Part shown: positions 20,265-30,461 of the stretch, in pieces
Position numbering within the stretch: position 1 is the first letter of the stretch
How the letters are laid out: every line of letters starts with the position of its first letter
NCBI GenBank assembly: GCA_028386065.3
Contig: JAKUCV010001633.1
Coordinates: 41,973-105,972, forward strand
Reading direction: 5' to 3'
From: Turnera subulata
Taxonomy: Eukaryota; Streptophyta; Magnoliopsida; Malpighiales; Passifloraceae
Length of the DNA: 64,000 bases
Notes under the pieces: generated by a model
Database searches by the model: none
Told to the model about the DNA's origin: nothing
The model's input: only the letters and a program-made list of their open reading frames with translations
Translations under genes and position numbers: made by a program

Positions 20265-21191
20265 TCAACTGTCGCACCTCCCGAGCCAGAATCTCAACCG
20301 GCTCTCAACATAGGTCAAATCCTCAGAAACCTCCACCTTTGTCAGGGATACAATATGACTAAGATCAGACCGATAACGCCTCAGCATCGAAACATGGAAT
20401 ACATCATGTATGCGCGACAGCTCCTCCGGTAAAGCCAACCTGTAGGCCAGCGGACCAATCCGCTCCATGATCTCATATGGACCAATATAACGAGGGCTCA
20501 ACTTGCCCTTCCTCCCAAACCGGATAACACCTCTCCAGGGAGCAACACGGAGGAAAACTTTATCATCTACACTATACTCCATCTCCCGGCGATGCTTATC
20601 AGCAAAACTCTTTTGCCGGTCCTGAGCAGCTCTCATGCACTGCTTAACCACCTCGATCTGATCAACAGTCTCCTGGACTAGGTCCGGACCAACCACCTGT
20701 CTCAGACCTTCCTCATCCCAACAGATCGGACTACGACACTTCCGCCCATACAAAGCCTCACAAGGCGCCATGCCTATACTAGAGTGATACCCGTTGTTAT
20801 AAGCAAACTCAACTAACGGTAATGTCTCATCCCAAGAACCACTGAAGTTGAGCACACAAGCTCTAAGCATATCCTCCACTGTCTGTATAGTTTTCTCCGA
20901 TTGTCCATCGGTCTGCGGATGGAATGCAGTACTGAAATTCAGCTTAGTACCTAAAGTTGACTGTAAGCTCTTCCAAAAGTGGAAACTAAACCTCGGATCT
21001 CTGTTTGACACAATGGATAGTGGAACTCCATGTAGACGGACAATGCCCGAAACATACAACCTCGCCAGCTTATCCATTGTATCCGTCTGCTGAATCGGAA
21101 GGAAATGAGCTAACTTGGTCAACCTGTCAACAATGACCCAGAAGGCATCATGTCGACCCCGGGTCCTCGGTAACCCGGTCACAAATTCCAT
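20265..21191 (-). pseudogene. gypsy integrase core, catalytically altered
   Basis: Minus strand, continuing the frame of 21210-22115 after a TGA at 21210-21212. The first catalytic position reads MEFVTGLPRT, with Glu where the Asp of MDF is expected. The second reads VSNRDPRF, Asn where Asp is expected. The Glu of DGQSEKTIQ is kept. GPY/F (KLSPRYIGPYEI) and HDVFHVSMLRRY follow. After LTYVES the frame is lost: the expected chromodomain-like end (GRWSRHSSNDATWEVES) is readable in another frame up to about 20165. So it carries two active-site substitutions and a 3' frameshift. Confidence 0.88.
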
Positions 21192-21209
21192 AGTGATATA
21201 CTCCCACTT

Positions 21210-22115
21210 TCACTGCAGAATAGTCAAATATCTCAACTTGCCGGCAGGAGCTTGATGCTCGGCTTTTACCTGCTGACAAGTTATACAACGAGCCACAAAC
21301 TCCGCAACATCCTTCTTCATCCCGGGCCACCGATAGTGACTCTTCAAGTTCTGGTACATTTTGGTGCTACCCGGATGCATAGAATATGGCGCATTGTGCG
21401 CTTCATCCATGATCCATCTTCTCAAATCATCGACAACTGGAACACACAACCGATCACCGGTCATCAAAGCACCATCCTCCCGGACATAAAAACTAGAACT
21501 GTACCCACTGAGAGCCTTATCCCGCAACTCCGCTAGATGAGGATTACCAAACTGTAACTCCATGATCTTATCCCCCAAGGTCGGCCGGATGCTCAAACTG
21601 GCCAGCAACGCCCCGGTGGCATCCACCTCCAACTGTGCATCCAACGACCTCAGCTCCACCAAGGAAGGCAAAGCATAAGAAACCGGGTCCCCATCCGCCG
21701 AAGCCACTCTTTTCCGGCTCAATGCATCTGCAACAACATTGGCCTTGCCCGGATGGTACTCGATAGTGCAATCATAATCCTTCAGAAGCTCAATCCAGCG
21801 TCTCTGCCTCATATTAAGCTCCCTTTGGGTCATGATGTACTTCAAACTCTTGTGATCCGTGAAAATCCGACACTTCTCACCGTACAGAAAGTGTCTCCTG
21901 ATTTTCAAAACAAAGACCACAGCAGCTAACTCCAGATCATGGGTCGGATAGTTTTTCTCATGGGTTCTCAATTGCCTGGAGGCATAAGCAATCACACGAC
22001 CCTCCTGCATCAAAAAACATCCTAAGCCCAAACTAGAAGCATCACTGAACACCATATACTCAACTCCGAGTCTCGGAACGGTCAAAACCAGTGCAGAAGT
22101 CAACCGACTCTTCAA
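21210..22115 (-). pseudogene. gypsy RNase H and integrase zinc region
   Basis: 301 codons. RNase H has [11 protein letters not shown] near residue 23, [13 protein letters not shown] near 56, [11 protein letters not shown] near 85 and ADALSRKRV near 129. The integrase HHCC region follows ([15 protein letters not shown] ... [12 protein letters not shown]). It ends at TGA 21210-21212, where a Trp is expected (the frame continues KWEYITMEF), consistent with TGG-to-TGA. Its upstream boundary is the TAG at 22131-22133. Same frame as its neighbours. Confidence 0.88.
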
Positions 22116-22130
22116 CTCCTCAAAACTCTT

Positions 22131-22499
22131 CTAGCAACGATCATCCCAAACAAAGGTACAGTCTTTCCTCAACAGCTTGGTCATGGGACCCGCTATCAAG
22201 GAAAAACCCTCAATGAACCTCCGGTAGTAACCAGCAAGTCCAAGAAAACTTCGTATCTCATATATATTCTTCGGTGGCTCCCATTCCATGAGCGCCTTAA
22301 TCTTGGCCGGGTCCACCTTAATACCCTCGCCGGACACAATATGCCCAAGAAACGCGACCTCATCCAACCAAAACTCGCACTTGCTGAGCTTGGCATAGAG
22401 CTGTTCTTCTCTCAACCTCTGCAAAACCTGTCTCAAGTGGTCCTTATATTTGGCCTTACTACTCGAGTAGACCAGAATATCATCGATGAACACTATCAC
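22131..22499 (-). pseudogene. gypsy reverse transcriptase, catalytic FIDD segment
   Basis: Starts at the catalytic FIDDILVYS and continues through [15 protein letters not shown] and [17 protein letters not shown] palm sequence is readable in the same frame upstream (22500-22700) but holds a TAG at about 22532. It ends at TAG 22131-22133, probably CAG-to-TAG, because the downstream frame resumes with [11 protein letters not shown]. Part of one pol ORF cut by several stops. Confidence 0.87.
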
Positions 22500-22700
22500 A
22501 AACCGGTCCAGAAATTCATGGAAGACCTATTGCATCATACACATGAGCACTGCCGGTGCGTTCGTCAGCCCGAACGGAACAACCACAAACTCATAATGAC
22601 CATACCGAGTGCGGAATGCAGTCTTCAGTATGTCTTGCTCTGCAATCCGAACCTGATGGTAACCAGATCGCAAGTCCATCTTCGAGAATACGGATGCACC

Positions 22701-23306
22701 CTATAACTGATCGAATAAGTCATCGATCCTAGGCAAAGGATACTTGTTCTTCACAGTCACCTTGTTCAACTGCCTATAGTCCACACACATCCGCATACTG
22801 CCATCTTTCTTCCTCACAAACAAGACCGGGGCACCCCAAGGTGAGATGCTCGGTCTAATGAAACCCTTATCCAACAACTCTTCCAGTTGTTTCTTCAACT
22901 CCTGAAGTTCTGTCGGAGCCATTCTGTAGGGCGGTATAGAAATAGGTGCAACTCCCGGCACCAAGTCAACTATATACTCCACCTCCCGCTCCAGAGGCAA
23001 CCCAGGTAGATCATCAGGAAATACATCAAGAAACTCCCGAACAATCGGAATATCCTCCACTCCCAGTACTGGTACCGAAGAATCGACCACAAGAGCTAGA
23101 ATAGCATCACAACCCTCTCGGATCATCCTGAAAGCTTGGATGGCCGAGATACAACACGCCGTTAGAGCTCTTCGCTCACCAACGAACACCAATCTACGCC
23201 CCAACAGAGAAGATAAGGACACTTCCCTGGCCCAACAATCAACTACTGCCTGGTGTCTGGACAACCAATCCCTGCCTAAGATAACATCAAACTCTCCCAT
23301 GTCCAT
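22701..23306 (-). pseudogene. gypsy protease C-terminus and N-terminal reverse transcriptase
   Basis: The N-terminal part carries [17 protein letters not shown], the end of the aspartic protease, then the linker ([16 protein letters not shown]) and the RT fingers ([47 protein letters not shown]). It stops at TAG next to GASVFSK, most likely CAG-to-TAG. The protease active site lies upstream in the same frame at about 23470-23500 as VDPGSTHSFV (D-P-G rather than D-S-G) and is separated by further stops. Confidence 0.87.
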
Positions 23307-23510
23307 GACAACAAGATCAGAAGGAAAACTCTCACTATCATACTCTATCGATACATCTCTTCAAACTCGATCAACAACTACTATATCACCAGTGGGTAAA
23401 CGGACTCTCAGGGGTCTATTAAGGTTATCATCTTCTACGTTATGAGTGGTCATGAATGCACGTGATACAAAAGAGTGTGTTGAACCTGGATCAACTAAAG
23501 CATGTGCATA

Positions 23511-24179
23511 CTAACCGAAAACCATAAATGTACCTGCTATAACCTTTGGGGCATCAGCAGCCTCCTCCCGGGTGATGGCATAAACCCTAAGAGGTGCAAT
23601 AGACTGAGTTGCATCCCCGCGGTTCGAAGCTCTAGAACCCCCACGACCTCGACCCTGCTGTCCGCCAGCCCTGCTTGGACCAGAAGAAACAACACCACTA
23701 GCAATAAAACTCTGTACTGTATACTGGGAACCACTACCACCACTATCCTTAATCCACTTGTAACATGCTGACTTCTGGTGTCCCGGCTTATTATAATACC
23801 AGCATGTACCCGAAAATCGTGCCGAGGAACCCCTTCCCTGAGATCCAGACTGATAGGACCGTCCTCCCAAGGATCTGCCTGGTCCACCCTGATAACTCTG
23901 CCCTCGGGACTTCTTCGAACCTCGGTAAGAAGAACCCTGTCCACCAGAATAATTTGCTTCTCCAGCATCAGAGTACTGTCTCTTCTGTCCAGAAATAGAT
24001 GTCTGTTTCCTCTGCTCGGCTGCCCGAGCCTCCTTTCCGATCAACTGAACTCTCTCAGCATCAAAAGCAGCCTCACAAATAGCCTCCCAAGTCTTGTGCC
24101 TACCACCAGCCACAGCTATCGCCAAATCAGTGCGTAGGGCACTAACAAACTGCCTACACTTAGCCACCTCATCGGGCAC
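23511..24179 (-). pseudogene. gypsy gag C-terminus with broken zinc knuckle
   Basis: Minus strand. The nucleocapsid-like part is Gly/Ser/Arg-rich (GGQGSSYRGSKKSRGQSYQ) and contains CWYYNKPGHQKSAC, a CCHC zinc knuckle in which the second Cys is Tyr (TGT-to-TAT-type change), so metal binding should fail. An RGG-like tract (GGQQGRGRGGSR) follows. It ends at TAG 23511-23513, after which the frame runs into protease. It lies one frame away from the gag N-terminus (24254-24775), so a frameshift separates them. Confidence 0.85.
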
Positions 24180-24253
24180 AAACTCCCTGGTATAGGAGAG
24201 AAGGATGCTGAACCGGATCCTAAATGCCGATACCGACTCATCTAGCCCCTACT

Positions 24254-24775
24254 TTACCACCAGAAACTGCTTTTTTGCCCCTCTAGAAAACCAACAGTGA
24301 GAAACTCCTTGTAGAATTTCTCCTTAAAATCCTCCCATGGCTTCTCCACCGGCCTCGGTAAGTTGGCCACAAGTTCCTGCCACCATGTCAATGCATAACC
24401 CGTGAACCTGTGTGCCGTAAAACGAGCCTTGTGCTCAGGTGAACAAGTGAACTTCTCCAGAACATTCTCCACCTGGCGGAACCAATCATCAAACTCCTTG
24501 GTTACGCCCTCCTCACCGGAGAATTCCTTAACTGCTGACTTATCCATGTGTTTATATCCACTATTCATACCACCTGCCGCAGCAGGTGCTACCGGTTGGG
24601 CATCCTGCTCTTGCTGCTGGAACTGTTTCCACGGCAAAAAGGCCTGATACTGCTGGAATGCTGGGTCCACAACAGGTGGTACGGTTGGCACTACATTCTG
24701 TTCTCCTCCACCTGTAGCATCGTTCCCTGCTGCATTATTGTTCCCCTGTCCAATGGGAACCGGCATCACCGACAC
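24254..24775 (-). pseudogene. gypsy gag N-terminal (capsid) region
   Basis: Low-complexity N-terminus (GNNNAAGNDATGGGEQ), then the retrotransposon gag domain: FSGEEGVTKEFDDWFRQVE, HRFTGYALTWWQELVA, WEDFKEKFYKEFLTV. The start M at 24775 follows a leader of ~190 bp to the LTR edge at 24963. The frame ends in SSFWW where a shift moves the remaining capsid sequence to the frame of 23511-24179. No PBS is found between this gag and 24963, where one would normally be. Confidence 0.85.
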
Positions 24776-24962
24776 GTTGTCGGAGACTTGAGTAGCGGCG
24801 TCATCCTAAGCATTGTGTTGCCCCTAGTGATCTATATCAATGCCTATGTGAATGCAAATGAGTCAAAAACACTTTTAAAGTTATAAATCCGGAAACAGGA
24901 TTAAACACAGAAATCACTTTGAAAGCAAGGTTTAAAACACTTTTAAAACCAAGGATCTGAAC

Positions 24963-25389
24963 TGTAACGCCCCGGATTTTCATAATTTAATTTATGGAAT
25001 TTTTGGAATATTTATTCCAATTTTACCCTCGAGGAATTACCGGATTTTTGGACTAGGGAAACAAATTATTTTACCTTGGTTATAAAGGGTATTAAGTCGT
25101 TAGTGTGGCGGGTACGGCTTCCGTTGGAGATAAAACGTGTTTCGGGAAGAAACGCGAGGTTTACCATAGTTTTGGACTAAACTACGTCGTTTTGGGTAAA
25201 GGAAAAAGAAAAAGTAAAAAACAAACGTTGACCAGCTAGGGCGGGTTGACCGCGCCTAGCCAAAACGAAACGACGTCGTTTTGGCCAGGCGGGTCAAAAC
25301 CCTAACCCTTTTCCCTTCTTTCCTTTTCTTCCCTCTTCTCTTCTCTTTTCTTTCTCTCTTCTCCTCACCCGACGGCGCCTCTCTCCCGA

Positions 25390-25425
<36 letters not shown>

Positions 25426-28044
25426 TCGTCATCATCAACATCTTGTCTACCTCTCGCCTTGCCATCGCCGCCCTTCCTTTCTTTTCTCCCTTCAAACACC
25501 GAATGAACCATAAGACGAAGTCGCCGCTGTTGCGTGTGGTGGAACCGAGAAGAGGCCAGGCCGTGCGCGACGAGGAGTACTGTGCATGGACAGGAATCTC
25601 CACTGTCTTCCTCGCATTGCCGGTAAGTCTGACCCCTCCTCTGCTTCCTCTTCTCCTCCTTCTCGGCTTGTGTGTTGAAGTCGTTGTTGACTTTTGGTTT
25701 GGTGTTGATTTGGGTTCGGCGGTGGATGGTGCATGGACGGATCGTGCGTGTGCGTGTGTCGTTGTTCGTCGCCGGTGTGCTGTGTTGATGAATTCCGGTC
25801 GTGCTCGGGTTGCTGTTTCAGAGCATCCTGTTGGTTCGGCTTGTGCAGTGTGGTTTCGAGCTCGGGGTTGACTGTGGACGGAATCCGGGCAGCTTGAGGT
25901 ATTTTTCGGGTAAGGATCGGACTAACTCCTTCCTCCTCTAATTTGATTGTAATCTGTAGGTGAAGTTTTGTGTTGAATTTTGTGTCGGGTTTTTGTTCAA
26001 CGGTGGCAGGTTGGTTGTGTTTTCGTTCGGGCAGTTTTTGGTGTTTTCCGGCGAGGCTGACCGGAATCCGGCGAGCTTGGGAATATTTCGGCGAGGCTCG
26101 GGTATTTTCCGGCGAACAGAAACCATCACAGATTACTAACGGTATTTATTCCCTGGTTAGGACTCGGTTTTGTTGGTACATAAATTAATGTTATCGGCAT
26201 ATGTACAATTAAGTTCAAAGAGAGTTAGTGGAATACCGTGTGCTGGGATGTGAGTGTGTGCGGCCGGAATTTACCGACACGGGTAGAACCATAGGCCGGG
26301 AACATATGGACTCGGGAATGACCTTAGAACGGTATTTAGGAAAAACCAGGCCCAGGCCCCAATTAACTAACTCTAAAGACCTTAAGATTTTATGGACCTT
26401 AAGATTTGGGCTTGAGGCCCAATGGCATAATTGGCTAGATATGGACTTTAAGGAATGGGCTCTAAGCCCAAATTCACTAGGGATTTATTGTGGACTTGAG
26501 GAAGTGGGCTTTAGGCCTGAGAAATTATTTTGGACTTAGATGGGCTCAAGCCCGATAAACCTTAGGTTTCAATCTTTTGGAGTTTTTGGTGAGGAGATAT
26601 ACCCTTTTGGGCTTAGACCCTGAAATTACATTACCGGGTAGTTTGGGTCGGATTTCACTCAGTTGAGCATATAAGTATCATACATGCACGGTTTATTATA
26701 GTTGTTTTTGTAATTATTGTGTGTGCTGGTATTCAGGCACGGGTAATACCTCGGGAGCTGGAGGATCTGTCTTGGGGAAAACTCCACAGGATAATCGTCG
26801 TTGAGGTGACTTTATAAGTCTTTTTATGTTTGTATGCATGTGCTTGTTGATTTGTTTTGTCTGAGTTACATGCCTTGTTTGCTAACATGCCATGATCTGT
26901 ATTGTGTGCCTGTGTATTACTATTTGTTGAACGAGCATGATGTGGTTTAACTGTTGTGAGATATAACATGTAATATGATTTTGGGTGATCTGTGAGTTGT
27001 GTTGTGGGTTGGAAACCCGGATGTTGATTTAAAGGATAATTCACACCACCCTGGTAAATCATGACTTTTTGACACAGATGAACTCTTAAGTATGAGTAAG
27101 AATGATAAACTATAAAAGATATACTACTGTGTGCCGATGACCGGTTGGTTTGAGCGGGAAGTGATACCCCTCGGGATTGCATGCGGGTTAGCATGGTATA
27201 TGCGGTTTAGCATATGGGTTTGTGATGACCGGTTCTACCTCCCTCCTTCTACCTCTCCCTTTCTACCTCCCTCTTTCTCTCAGTCTCTCTCTCTCTCTCT
27301 CTGTGGTTATATTTGCGCTATATGCCTGGTTATATTGGGCTTACGCCCTGGTTGTCTCATGAGACGGGACGGAGCTCGACGCACACAGTAGGGGGCCCTG
27401 AATAATAAATATATAATTATGAAATTAACACACAAACAGATGTAAAATATAAACTATTTGCTTATGTGTTGTTGGCATGTTGGTACTGGTTATTGTGTGT
27501 TGCTTACTAGTGCTTGTTCCTCTGCACTCCTTTCGAGCTTGCTCTGCACACTTACATAAGATTTATACTGCTCATTGAGTAGGCGACTCACATAATCACC
27601 ACCGTTGTTTTTCAGACTCTTAGTTACCGTGCTGCTTCTCTTTTTCCTTTCCGGAGTACGGACGTGGATATCCCAGCAAGTGGCTGTGCTTTCTCTCCCG
27701 GTTGGATCCATAGAGTCGACTTGCTTATCATTTATCTTCTTTCATTTTTTTATTTTATCTTTATCTTCTGCTGCATTGGATTTCGTTGAGATGTCATTCT
27801 TGATTTTGACTACATTGTCGGCGGGTTGCCGGGGTTTGATACCTGATGTTGTTTCGGCTATTTGCCGGGTTAATTTATGGCTTGATAAGCCAGTTTACTC
27901 TTGACCTTTATGACATCTCAGTTTATTAAGATTTTCAATTAAGGTTTATGGATAATGTTTTGGCATTGGTTGACGTAACTCGGGTTCAGGGGCATTTTGG
28001 TCAATTATTATTATTTTTGATAATTTTGGGTCACGGGTGTTTTA
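24963..28044 (+). repeat. right LTR in inverted (plus) orientation
   Basis: Starts TGTAACGCCCCGGATTTTC and ends GGGTCACGGGTGTTTTA before the PBS. It is an inverted copy of 15202-20104. It includes W-box-like TTGACC elements (25227-25251), a palindrome AAACGACGTCGTTT (25268-25281), a telo-box-like AAACCCTAACCC (25297-25308) and a (CT)n tract (25394-25427), features often found near LTR promoters. ORFs inside (25281-25871, 26733-27194, 27605-27904) show no domain. Confidence 0.88.
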
Positions 28045-28046
28045 GC

Positions 28047-28059
28047 TTGGTAGCGGAGC
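28047..28059 (+). promoter_or_regulatory. primer-binding site TTGGTAGCGGAGC
   Basis: Two bases after the right LTR end. It shows that this LTR is set up as a 5' LTR for PLUS strand reading, the opposite sense to the gag-pol beside it. The same sequence serves three other elements in the window. Confidence 0.75.
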
Positions 28060-28120
28060 TCCAGGACTCCTCTAGTACGGTGCAGGGTTCGGGGACGAAC
28101 CTAGCAGAAGCTGGTGGGCC

Positions 28121-28610
28121 TGTGACACCCCGGGGTCTATGAGGTCGGGAAGTGTACGCCGGTGCCGGAATGAGCATTGATATGGAGTGGCTTCCAGCAG
28201 GCTTTAGACGGAGGGGCATATGAATGAACCGAATCGACGCCGGAATAGGAGAGATCCTGAGACTGTGTAGGGATGGGGCTACATAGTTGGGGCAATTTCG
28301 TAATTATACGGGTATGGGACTGTATAATTAAGAATAGCTCAAATGAAGTGATTTCGAGGTTATACAGGTATGGGACTGTAAAACCGAGAATAGCTTAAAT
28401 GGTTTGATGGGTACTAACTATATCAACAAGGTGCACCTACCTTTTCGGTGCTCATTCCAGAAAAAACTCCAAAGTTAAACGTGCTTGACTTGGAGCAATT
28501 CTAGGATGGGTGACCTCCTGGAAAGTTTTCCCCGGAAACATGCGAGTGAGGACACTCGACAAGGGTCCCGTGATGGTTTGTAGTGACACTCGACAAGCCG
28601 GGACGTTACA
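28121..28610. repeat. 5S rRNA-derived (Cassandra-like) LTR
   Basis: 490 bp with inverted ends TGTGACACCCCGG and CCGGGACGTTACA, so it looks like one LTR with no internal region. It contains a 5S rRNA-like block (28466-28525) and two ~58 bp direct repeats (28295-28400, both with GGTATGGGACTGTA). Cassandra TRIM elements are the known plant family with 5S sequence in the LTR; usual Cassandra LTRs are shorter, so the assignment is provisional. Immediate flanks GGGCC and AAAAC do not match. Confidence 0.65.
28466..28525 (+). other. 5S rRNA internal promoter-like sequence inside an LTR
   Basis: AACTCCAAAGTTAAACGTGC followed by a variable stretch and CTAGGATGGGTGACCTCCTG matches the internal control region of plant 5S rRNA (A box through C box). 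Several substitutions and the lack of the 5' third and 3' end mean it is not a functional 5S gene. It may still act as a pol III promoter. Confidence 0.75.
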
Positions 28611-29261
28611 AAAACAATTTGAAAAACAAAGAATTTTTTTTTTGTTTTTTTTTTCCAAAAATTTTTTATTTTTGGCAATTTTTTGAAAAAATTTGTTTGA
28701 AAACGTTTTTTTTTTTTAAAAAAATTGAAAACAATTTGAAAATCATTTTGAAAAAGTAAAGTTGATAACGGTTTTGAAAAGATTTTTTTTTTAAAAGTAA
28801 TGGCTTTACTAAGTAATATAGAATAAAAAATATGCATACTCAATATATTAAAGTAAAAAAATGCTCTTTATTGACACTAAACAAACAAAAACAAACAAAT
28901 TGTAAAGAAATTTGTTCCCCCTCCTCAAACTTAAATCGAACAATGTCCTCATTGGCCAAGAAAGAAAAGAAACAAAGGGTAAAAAGATAGGCACATAGGA
29001 GAGGCACTCTCCTCAAACTTAGATTGAAACACGTATAGCACGTAACAAAAGATAATTCAAGTAAGAGACAAAGTAAGAATCAACCATAAGAGAGATAGAG
29101 AAATCGAAATTGCATTGCCACTGGGTGTTCATGACACCAAAATTAAACACAATTGACATGAAATTTAAATTGCCACGAGGATGACTAGCAATGACTGCAT
29201 TCTGTAAAAGTAAAGACATAAAGCAATAAAAACACAACATAGAGAATGATGATGCATGAAA
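28611..29261 (-). other. Athila-type 3' region, no gene
   Basis: Very A/T-tract-rich sequence (28620-28800) that resumes the Athila element after the inserted complex, with two purine-tract-like stretches (reverse of TTCCCCCTCCTCAAACTTAA at 28913-28932 and of CTCTCCTCAAACTTAG at 29007-29022). No ORF of note. Confidence 0.55.
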
Positions 29262-30461
29262 CTACTCGGCAAGTTTATTCTCTATGTTCTCTAGCTTCTT
29301 CCTAAGTTGCACGATGGTCTTCTCTTGTTCATCAAATTTACTGCACATGACTCCCCCTAACTTATCGACAATGTCAACCAACTTATCCATTTGAGAGAGT
29401 AATTCGTCGGTGGTCTTGTTGAGATTGGCGATGCCATCGACTTGAGCTTCCCATTTCATGAGAAAGTCGAAGATGTTGGAGGAATCGGATTCCACGGATG
29501 ATGTAGACGATGATGGCTTATGGTGAATAGGTTGTGTGCTAACACAATAGCATTCCTCATCAACCGCTTCTTCATCACTAAAAGGATATGGATCAATGGG
29601 TTCATGGAGTTCTAGGGCCATTGCTGCGGCGACATGCTTATGCACAGTCTCAAGTACGGGGTTAGAAGGGGTCAAAGTGTAGGGATCTAGATTAATTCCT
29701 AAGAATTTCGCGATATGAGTGATCAGCCCTCCACATACTATCTCGCCTTCTCCTTTGCAAATATGAGCAAAATTATGCAGCAACCAATGTCCTCCATTGA
29801 GTTTGTACCTGTGTACCATGCAAAAGAGTATAAAAAGCTCATCACATTGCACCTTGTGTGCATCTTTGGTTCTTCCAAAGAAAGAGTGTGCCAAAACTCT
29901 GTGTAAATACCTCAGTGCATTGTCCTCAATGCAAAAGTCACTAGCCAAGCCAGAGCCAGGAATATATGAATAATTTCAAATCGTGTCCATCATGACTCTC
30001 CCATTGAAGCTACAGCTAGGAACTCGCCATCCTTCGGCATCAAAACCAAAAATCTTGTTGAAATCAATTAAGCTCATCTCATAGTCTTTCCTTGCAAGCT
30101 GAAACTTGACATAGCCGGGATCATGAATGTCCTTGAGATCCACGTCACACCCAAAAGTAGCAAGAAACTCATAAGTAAGCTCCTCGTATGACGGCTCCTT
30201 AATCTTGCAAAAATTGACTAGTCCTATGTTGGCAAGGTACTTTCAAATCGGCTCCTCAAGATTGCAAGATTCAACCACCTCAAAATCAATGTACCTCGTA
30301 GGAATTAGAGGTCTTCGAATCAGCTTGTCAAACCTACCACGATTCTCCTTAGAAATCCATCCCGGATTGTACTCGGTGAACTTATGCATAGGCATAAAGC
30401 ACGGTGTATGGTCGGTGATGGTGAAGTTGGGTCGGCAAGGGTTGTTTGTGGGAAAAGTCAT
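29262..30461 (-). pseudogene. Athila env-region ORF (ORF1-like), two in-frame stops
   Basis: Minus strand from 30461 to 29262 in one frame, broken by two TGA codons (near 30242-30244 and 29967-29969). Segments EYNPGWISKENRGRFDKL, IPTRYIDFEVVES, EELTYEFLATFG and HRYKLNGGHWLLHNFAHICK resemble the ORF found between pol and the 3' LTR in Athila elements (ATHILA ORF-1 family), the so-called env-position ORF. The C-terminal ~100 residues are acidic then coiled-coil-like (VDGIANLNKTTDELLSQMDK, VQLRKKLENIENKLAE). I see no signal peptide or clear membrane segment here. Its role in Athila is not established. Confidence 0.68.

Larger units (their letters stand above)
15202..28610. mobile_element. complex with inverted LTRs around a gypsy internal region
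   Basis: The left LTR (15202-20104) is in minus orientation, proper as 3' LTR for the minus strand gag-pol (24775-20265). The right LTR (24963-28044) is in PLUS orientation: its TGTAACG start abuts the gag leader, and its outer end is followed by a plus strand PBS (28047-28059), 60 bp of leader-like DNA and a 5S-derived LTR. AAAAC occurs on both outer flanks (15197-15201 and 28611-28615), possibly one target duplication for the whole complex; A-richness makes that match weak. Possible origins: inversion of the 5' LTR-PBS end, self-integration of cDNA, or a second opposite element of the same family. Confidence 0.8.

Noticed and set aside
26733..27194. 153 aa minus ORF, also found as 17887-18348
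   Set aside because: Similarity is explained by both being copies of the same LTR; no domain.
28466..28525. functional 5S rRNA gene
   Set aside because: Only the middle of 5S is present, with substitutions, inside LTR-like ends.
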